Source: Candidatus Heimdallarchaeota archaeon (GTDB taxonomy: Archaea; Asgardarchaeota; Heimdallarchaeia; Heimdallarchaeales; Heimdallarchaeaceae). Taken from it: 29,961 nt of DNA. Within the stretch, counting starts at the first letter, position 1; every line of letters begins with the position of its first letter. Location: assembly GCA_030603505.1 (NCBI GenBank), contig JAUVXQ010000007.1, positions 1 through 29,961 on the forward strand, in the 5' to 3' direction. The notes under the pieces are model-generated. The model ran no database searches and was not told the origin of the DNA. It worked only from the letters and a program-made list of their open reading frames with translations. The translations under genes were made by a program, and so were the position numbers. This document shows positions 26,731 through 29,961 of the stretch, piece after piece.

Positions 26731-27792
26731 ATGTCATCTTTCGATAAAATCTTACAAACACTCTTCAAAATGAGACGAGACATAGAGAATTGTATCGTTA
26801 TTAGAAAATCGGGGGAGATATACAAAGAGAATGCGAAATCAAAAACCAGAGAGATATACTCAGATAACAAAAATATTGACAATGATCTTATTCAAAAGTG
26901 CTTAAAAAATCCTACACAGAAAATTAATGCATTGAAAAAAGAGCTTCATGGATATATTACAAGTATAGCTATAGAAGAGGTGATTGATATTTTTAGAGAA
27001 GAAAAAAAGATTAGGTTAATTTTTGCAGCATTTGGGATAATTGCACAGTACTGCGAAGAATATGCTTTTCAGCTAATAGATTTAATGTTATCAAAAACCA
27101 ATGCTGAAAAAGATTTTGAAAATATCAACGCTTGTTTAAGCCCAGTTTTAACTGAATCTTCTAAGCCAATTAAAGAAGAAATCATAAGAAAATTAGATAT
27201 AAACTGCTTTAACAAAAAAATTCTATCGGAGAAAAATCTGATATTTGTAATCGAATTCATAAAACCCATCGCTTTTATTTCAATTGAAAAGGCAGAACAA
27301 TTTGTCGAAACTGTTGTTGAAAGGCTAGATGCGGAAGAGAACGGAACAAAGGTAATATCTTTTTTTAGACATATTGATCCTGCTCCTGGTAGTATCCTCA
27401 TGCTTATACCTCCAATAGCTGGAAAAATTGTTGAAAAGATAAATATTGAAAAAATAAAGAAGATAATTCCTAAAGAAGAAAATATCGAACATGTTGGCTC
27501 ATTCATGAGTGAAATTGTTAAACTTAATGTTGATATAGGATTGAAATTGTTGGATGTTTTTGTTGAAAAAATGAAAGAAGTAAAGCAGTTATCCACATTA
27601 GCTGATGTTATTAGAAGGATTTCAAATTCTGATAGAAACATGGGGAAACTGCTTATTAATAGGCTTGATTTTGACACAATTGCTGATTTAATGGATAAAG
27701 AAGAAGATTCTGAAGACAAAGAATATTATACTTACATTATTGCTAAAGCTGATAAAGAAATAGCTGAGCGTTTAAGAAGAGTAAAGAAATGA
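26731..27792 (+). CDS. Alpha-helical solenoid protein of unknown function
   Basis: A 353-residue protein that I do not recognise. It is almost entirely helical with repeated amphipathic pairs of about 35-40 residues (for example IRLIFAAFGIIAQYCEEYAF, then KIVEKINIEKIKKIIPKEEN), the look of HEAT/ARM-like solenoids that bind other proteins. It is rich in K, E and I with no signal peptide, membrane segment or catalytic motif. A conserved-looking HIDPAPGSILMLIPPIAGK interrupts the helices. I chose ATG 26731, with GTGAT five bases ahead, over GTG 26722. It overlaps the end of the convergent caspase-like gene by about 20 bases. It probably acts as a scaffold or adaptor; that is inference. Confidence 0.6.
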   Translation: MSSFDKILQTLFKMRRDIENCIVIRKSGEIYKENAKSKTREIYSDNKNIDNDLIQKCLKNPTQKINALKKELHGYITSIAIEEVIDIFREEKKIRLIFAAFGIIAQYCEEYAFQLIDLMLSKTNAEKDFENINACLSPVLTESSKPIKEEIIRKLDINCFNKKILSEKNLIFVIEFIKPIAFISIEKAEQFVETVVERLDAEENGTKVISFFRHIDPAPGSILMLIPPIAGKIVEKINIEKIKKIIPKEENIEHVGSFMSEIVKLNVDIGLKLLDVFVEKMKEVKQLSTLADVIRRISNSDRNMGKLLINRLDFDTIADLMDKEEDSEDKEYYTYIIAKADKEIAERLRRVKK

Positions 27793-28494
27793 ATTGGAAA
27801 AATTTGAACCAGGTAGATTACATCGATATATTAAATCTATTGAAGTTTCGTTTGCTTCTGTATAGTTTATCCAACTCATATATAGAGACGTTAAAAAGAA
27901 ATATCCATAAGAACTAATTGTACTAACCACAATTTCATTATCTGGTAAAATCTTATATCTTAACCTGTAACCACTGGTCTTATTTTCCAAATCACTGGTA
28001 TATAGTCCATTCAGATGTTCATGTCTAAAATCATCTACCCAATTAACACTATAACATGAATCAACAACAACTGTAAGATTATTACATTCAATTTTACCTG
28101 GAATGTCTTTGACTGGAATTTTATTGTTTTCTCTAATAACAAGAAATGAACTCCCCCTATATTCTCCGTGTCCAATAAAGAAAATTAGAAGTACATCATA
28201 CCTATACCTATTAAAATCACAGCTTTTTTCCGAATAACAATAAAAATCCCAATTCCATCTCTCTGCTAATTTCTCTCCTTTACGGAAAAATTTCTCGTAA
28301 TAGAGTTTTTCTATTGTTTTTATCTGTTTTCGACTCAATATTTCTGAACCTTCAGATTTCTCTAGCATAAGGTCACCAATTACCATAATTATAGCTGCTT
28401 TTCCTTGTCTCAAATATACGAATCGATAGAAGGGATATACAGAACTCATAACTATAAAACTAATGAAAATTAATGAAACCACTTTCCTTTTCAC
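27772..28494 (-). CDS. Secreted or membrane-anchored caspase-like (clan CD) cysteine peptidase candidate
   Basis: A 240-residue protein with an N-terminal KRK followed by a hydrophobic helix (about residues 5-22), a signal or anchor. The core has two motifs in the spacing of clan CD peptidases (caspase/metacaspase, legumain, gingipain). LLIFFIGHGEYRG puts His109-Gly110 after a hydrophobic strand, and LTVVVDSCYSV puts Cys147 after the next strand in D-S-C-Y-S. These would be the catalytic His-Cys dyad. Several N-x-S/T sites toward the C-terminus suit an extracellular protein. It starts at GTG 28494 without a clear ribosome binding site. It is convergent with the solenoid gene and overlaps its end. 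The family call rests on motifs only. Confidence 0.55.
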   Translation of the reverse strand: MKRKVVSLIFISFIVMSSVYPFYRFVYLRQGKAAIIMVIGDLMLEKSEGSEILSRKQIKTIEKLYYEKFFRKGEKLAERWNWDFYCYSEKSCDFNRYRYDVLLIFFIGHGEYRGSSFLVIRENNKIPVKDIPGKIECNNLTVVVDSCYSVNWVDDFRHEHLNGLYTSDLENKTSGYRLRYKILPDNEIVVSTISSYGYFFLTSLYMSWINYTEANETSIDLIYRCNLPGSNFSNSFLYSS

Positions 28495-28576
28495 ATGAAT
28501 TCAAACTATTTTGAAACCAACTTTTATTTAAAAATGTCTGTCTTTTTTCCACTTTTAATCTAATTATACCTATTAT

Positions 28577-28762
28577 TTGTGCTTAATTATCTATTTCAAA
28601 ATCCAAAGGAAAGTACGTGAATATATTAAAGAGCTCGGCGACTACAAAGTTGGCGGAGATCTCCTCAAAGCTCTTGATGAGAAACTCGCTGTAATCGTTA
28701 AGGCTGCAGCTGGTCGTGCTAAAGCTAATGGTCGTAAGACCGTTTCTGCTAGAGACCTCTAA
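28577..28762 (+). CDS. Short histone-fold protein, copy 2, with replaced N-terminus
   Basis: From its KVREYIKE onward this 61-residue frame equals copy 1 except one Ile-to-Val change. Of about eight base differences within the coding part, only that one alters the protein, so both copies appear selected as proteins. The first 11 residues (CLIIYFKIQR after the start) are unrelated to copy 1. The only start available is TTG 28577, since an in-frame TAA lies at 28556. There is no ribosome binding site. A TATA-like TTTATTTAAA lies near 28524-28533. It may be a functional variant or a displaced 3' part of a gene cut by an insertion. It is followed by the same type of polypyrimidine terminator as copy 1. 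Confidence 0.55.
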   Translation: MCLIIYFKIQRKVREYIKELGDYKVGGDLLKALDEKLAVIVKAAAGRAKANGRKTVSARDL

Positions 28763-28795
28763 GCTGTAAATCCTCTAAGAACATAAGCTTAGTTC
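28610..28795 (+). repeat. Right copy of ~180-bp direct repeat (histone gene 3' part plus 3' UTR)
   Basis: Matches 20406-20592 in the same orientation, offset 8204 bases, with the match continuing through the stop and CCTCTAAGAACATAAGC into the pyrimidine tract. A one-base indel occurs near 28791. With the left copy it brackets the accessory region. Confidence 0.85.
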
Positions 28796-28797
28796 AA

Positions 28798-28880
28798 TCT
28801 TTCTTTCTTTTTTTCTTTTCTTTTCTTTTCTTTTCTTTTTACTTCCTTTATTCTTCTTCTCTTCCCCTTTTTTTCTTTTT
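28798..28880 (+). terminator. Polypyrimidine terminator with (CTTTT)n repeat after histone copy 2
   Basis: A long C/T tract with about five tandem CTTTT units, broken only by two isolated A at its middle. It is longer than the equivalent tract of copy 1. The remainder of the gap to 29099 holds no recognised gene; a short open stretch of 28 codons on the minus strand (28879-28965) could encode one hydrophobic helix but lacks a start. Confidence 0.55.
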
Positions 28881-29099
28881 ATTTCTTCTTCCTTATTCTT
28901 ATAACCATATTAACTTTGAAAATGACAAGTATCGCTGATGCTACACTTATGCTTTTAATTATTCCTTAATTCACTTCCACATTATCTGTTTTATTTGGGG
29001 TTCTAAGCGAAGCAATTTATGATATTTAATTTTCAAACAAAACTAGAGTGTTTTCAATTGAAATTAGCACTTTTTCCTTTTTGTATTCTTTAACACTAT

Positions 29100-29654
29100 T
29101 TAAAAACTAAATTCATCCTCTTCTCTTTCTTTTTGGTACATTGCTAGTGATAGTTCAGCCTTTTTTGACACTGTCATATATGTCCATTTTCCTACAATTT
29201 CTACTATTACATACACATCTGGGTTCTCCATTTTCACTTTTCCTTCTTTTATTTCACTTGCTACCGCGCTGATTATTTCTTCTCTTTTAAGCTGTGAATG
29301 TCTTCTTCTTAGATTTATTTTCCAAGTATCTTCACTTTTTATTCTAGGTGCTAGACTTATTGCTGCTTCTCTTATTTCTTCTATGTTAGATTCAATTCTG
29401 AACTCTATAGGTACGAGTTTTAATGTCACTTGTAACACTGCGTTATCTTCCTCAACTACTTCTTCTATTTTCTTCAGTGTTATAATTGGGTTTTCTTCGA
29501 ACTTTGCTATTGATAATCCTGATATCTCTTTTATTGGATACACCTCTACATTTGTATATCCCAGTATCTCTGTCAGTAAAAAGAATACCTCGCTTGAAGC
29601 ATTTCTTTCAAGTGTTCTTGAACTTGATATCACTAAACCGTGGAACGTTTGCAT
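29100..29654 (-). CDS. THUMP-domain protein, Tan1-like tRNA modification factor
   Basis: A 184-residue protein. The C-terminal ~110 residues form a THUMP RNA-binding domain: LVPIEFRIESNIEEIREAA, then WKINLRRRHSQLKREEIISA and VYVIVEIVGKWTYMTVSKK. The N-terminal part (HGLVISSSRTLERNASSEVF) matches the stand-alone Tan1/THUMPD1 arrangement, where the protein helps an acetyltransferase make N4-acetylcytidine in tRNA. No methyltransferase or other catalytic domain follows, so it is an adaptor. I chose ATG 29654; a GTG directly before it (29657) is equally placed. It lies 66 bases after the small membrane-protein gene. Confidence 0.8.
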   Translation of the reverse strand: MQTFHGLVISSSRTLERNASSEVFFLLTEILGYTNVEVYPIKEISGLSIAKFEENPIITLKKIEEVVEEDNAVLQVTLKLVPIEFRIESNIEEIREAAISLAPRIKSEDTWKINLRRRHSQLKREEIISAVASEIKEGKVKMENPDVYVIVEIVGKWTYMTVSKKAELSLAMYQKEREEDEFSF

Positions 29655-29720
29655 CACAATAGCTTTTAATTAATAGAAAAAGAATTTTTCCCTTTGTATA
29701 CACAAAATCTTCAAGTCTCT

Positions 29721-29942
29721 TTATTCACCTGATGATTGATGTGCTACCATTTTTGTTATTCGCTTTACTAATATCACTACGAGTGATATTCCAAATAACA
29801 AGTATAATCCTCCATCAAACAGTAAAAACGCTGTAGCACCGTAGATAAAACTCACAATCCCCTTAGTTGTTGTTAGCCCATCTAGCAGATATGGAATTCT
29901 TATAATTAACGTAGCACTAATGATGTACAATAGAGGAGCCAT
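29721..29942 (-). CDS. Small membrane protein, possibly 5'-partial
   Basis: A 73-residue hydrophobic protein with two clear membrane segments (about residues 3-20 and 35-60) and a short polar tail KRITKMVAHQSSGE. I do not recognise its family. The frame stays open upstream of ATG 29942 to the window edge (W-I-S-I-T precedes it), so the real start may lie outside the window. It is immediately upstream of the THUMP gene on the same strand and may share its transcript. Confidence 0.45.
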   Translation of the reverse strand: MAPLLYIISATLIIRIPYLLDGLTTTKGIVSFIYGATAFLLFDGGLYLLFGISLVVILVKRITKMVAHQSSGE

Positions 29943-29961
29943 TGTAATGGATATCCATTTT

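Noticed and set aside
20559..28576. A complete mobile element with its own integrase
   Set aside because: No integrase, transposase or replication gene was found between the repeats, so only a repeat-bracketed island is claimed.
28801..28845. CRISPR array or tandem-repeat element in the CTTTT repeats
   Set aside because: The period is five bases with no spacers; it is a pyrimidine microsatellite.

Overview
This window comes from an AT-rich archaeal chromosome. The evidence is a translation initiation factor aIF5B/infB, eukaryote-type ribosomal proteins L7Ae, S28e and L24e, RNA polymerase subunit N, the tRNA-Ile2 agmatidine synthetase TiaS, mevalonate kinase plus isopentenyl phosphate kinase, a geranylgeranyl reductase for ether lipids, Cdc48/VAT, and TATA-type promoters. 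Many starts share a GGTGA Shine-Dalgarno motif about five bases ahead. The protein flavour and low GC would fit an Asgard (Heimdall-like) lineage, but that placement is a guess and was not tested by phylogeny.

Layout. 1-5.5 kb: the tail of a membrane protein, a 1082-residue GNAT acetyltransferase fused to large beta-rich domains, an MBL-fold hydrolase (COG1237 type), and a decayed hemolysin III gene joined to unrelated membrane sequence. 5.5-9.4 kb: a heat-shock operon hsp20-cdc48-winged-helix regulator-small HTH protein, with an inverted-repeat operator just after the TATA box. 9.4-10.8 kb: tiaS, convergent with the next block across a hairpin-rich spacer. 10.9-18.5 kb: a long minus-strand block transcribed as ggr, rpoN, rpsB, mvk, ipk, rpl7ae, rps28e, rpl24e, ndk, infB, joining isoprenoid-lipid synthesis to translation. 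The rpl7ae leader carries a kink-turn that should bind L7Ae itself. 18.65-19.9 kb: a class I/II aminotransferase on the plus strand.

20.4-28.8 kb is accessory DNA bracketed by two same-strand copies of a short histone-fold gene. The direct repeat is about 180 bp, roughly 95% identical by hand count. Copy 1 has a promoter, ribosome binding site and ATG. Copy 2 starts only inside the homology, after an unrelated TTG-initiated leader. Between them lie a divergent pair made of a TcmP-like protein ending in a PCNA-binding (PIP-box) motif and a Cx3Cx2C radical SAM protein, an eight-bladed surface propeller, remnants of a zinc-ribbon gene and a subtilase, an alpha-helical solenoid of unknown function, and a secreted caspase-like protein. 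No integrase is visible. To the right, a THUMP-domain (Tan1-like) tRNA-modification protein and a small membrane protein resume ordinary gene content.

The most promising observations are the histone-bracketed island, the PIP-box TcmP/radical SAM pair with a 16-bp palindrome in its divergent promoter, the heat-shock operon with its operator, and the kink-turn in the rpl7ae leader.
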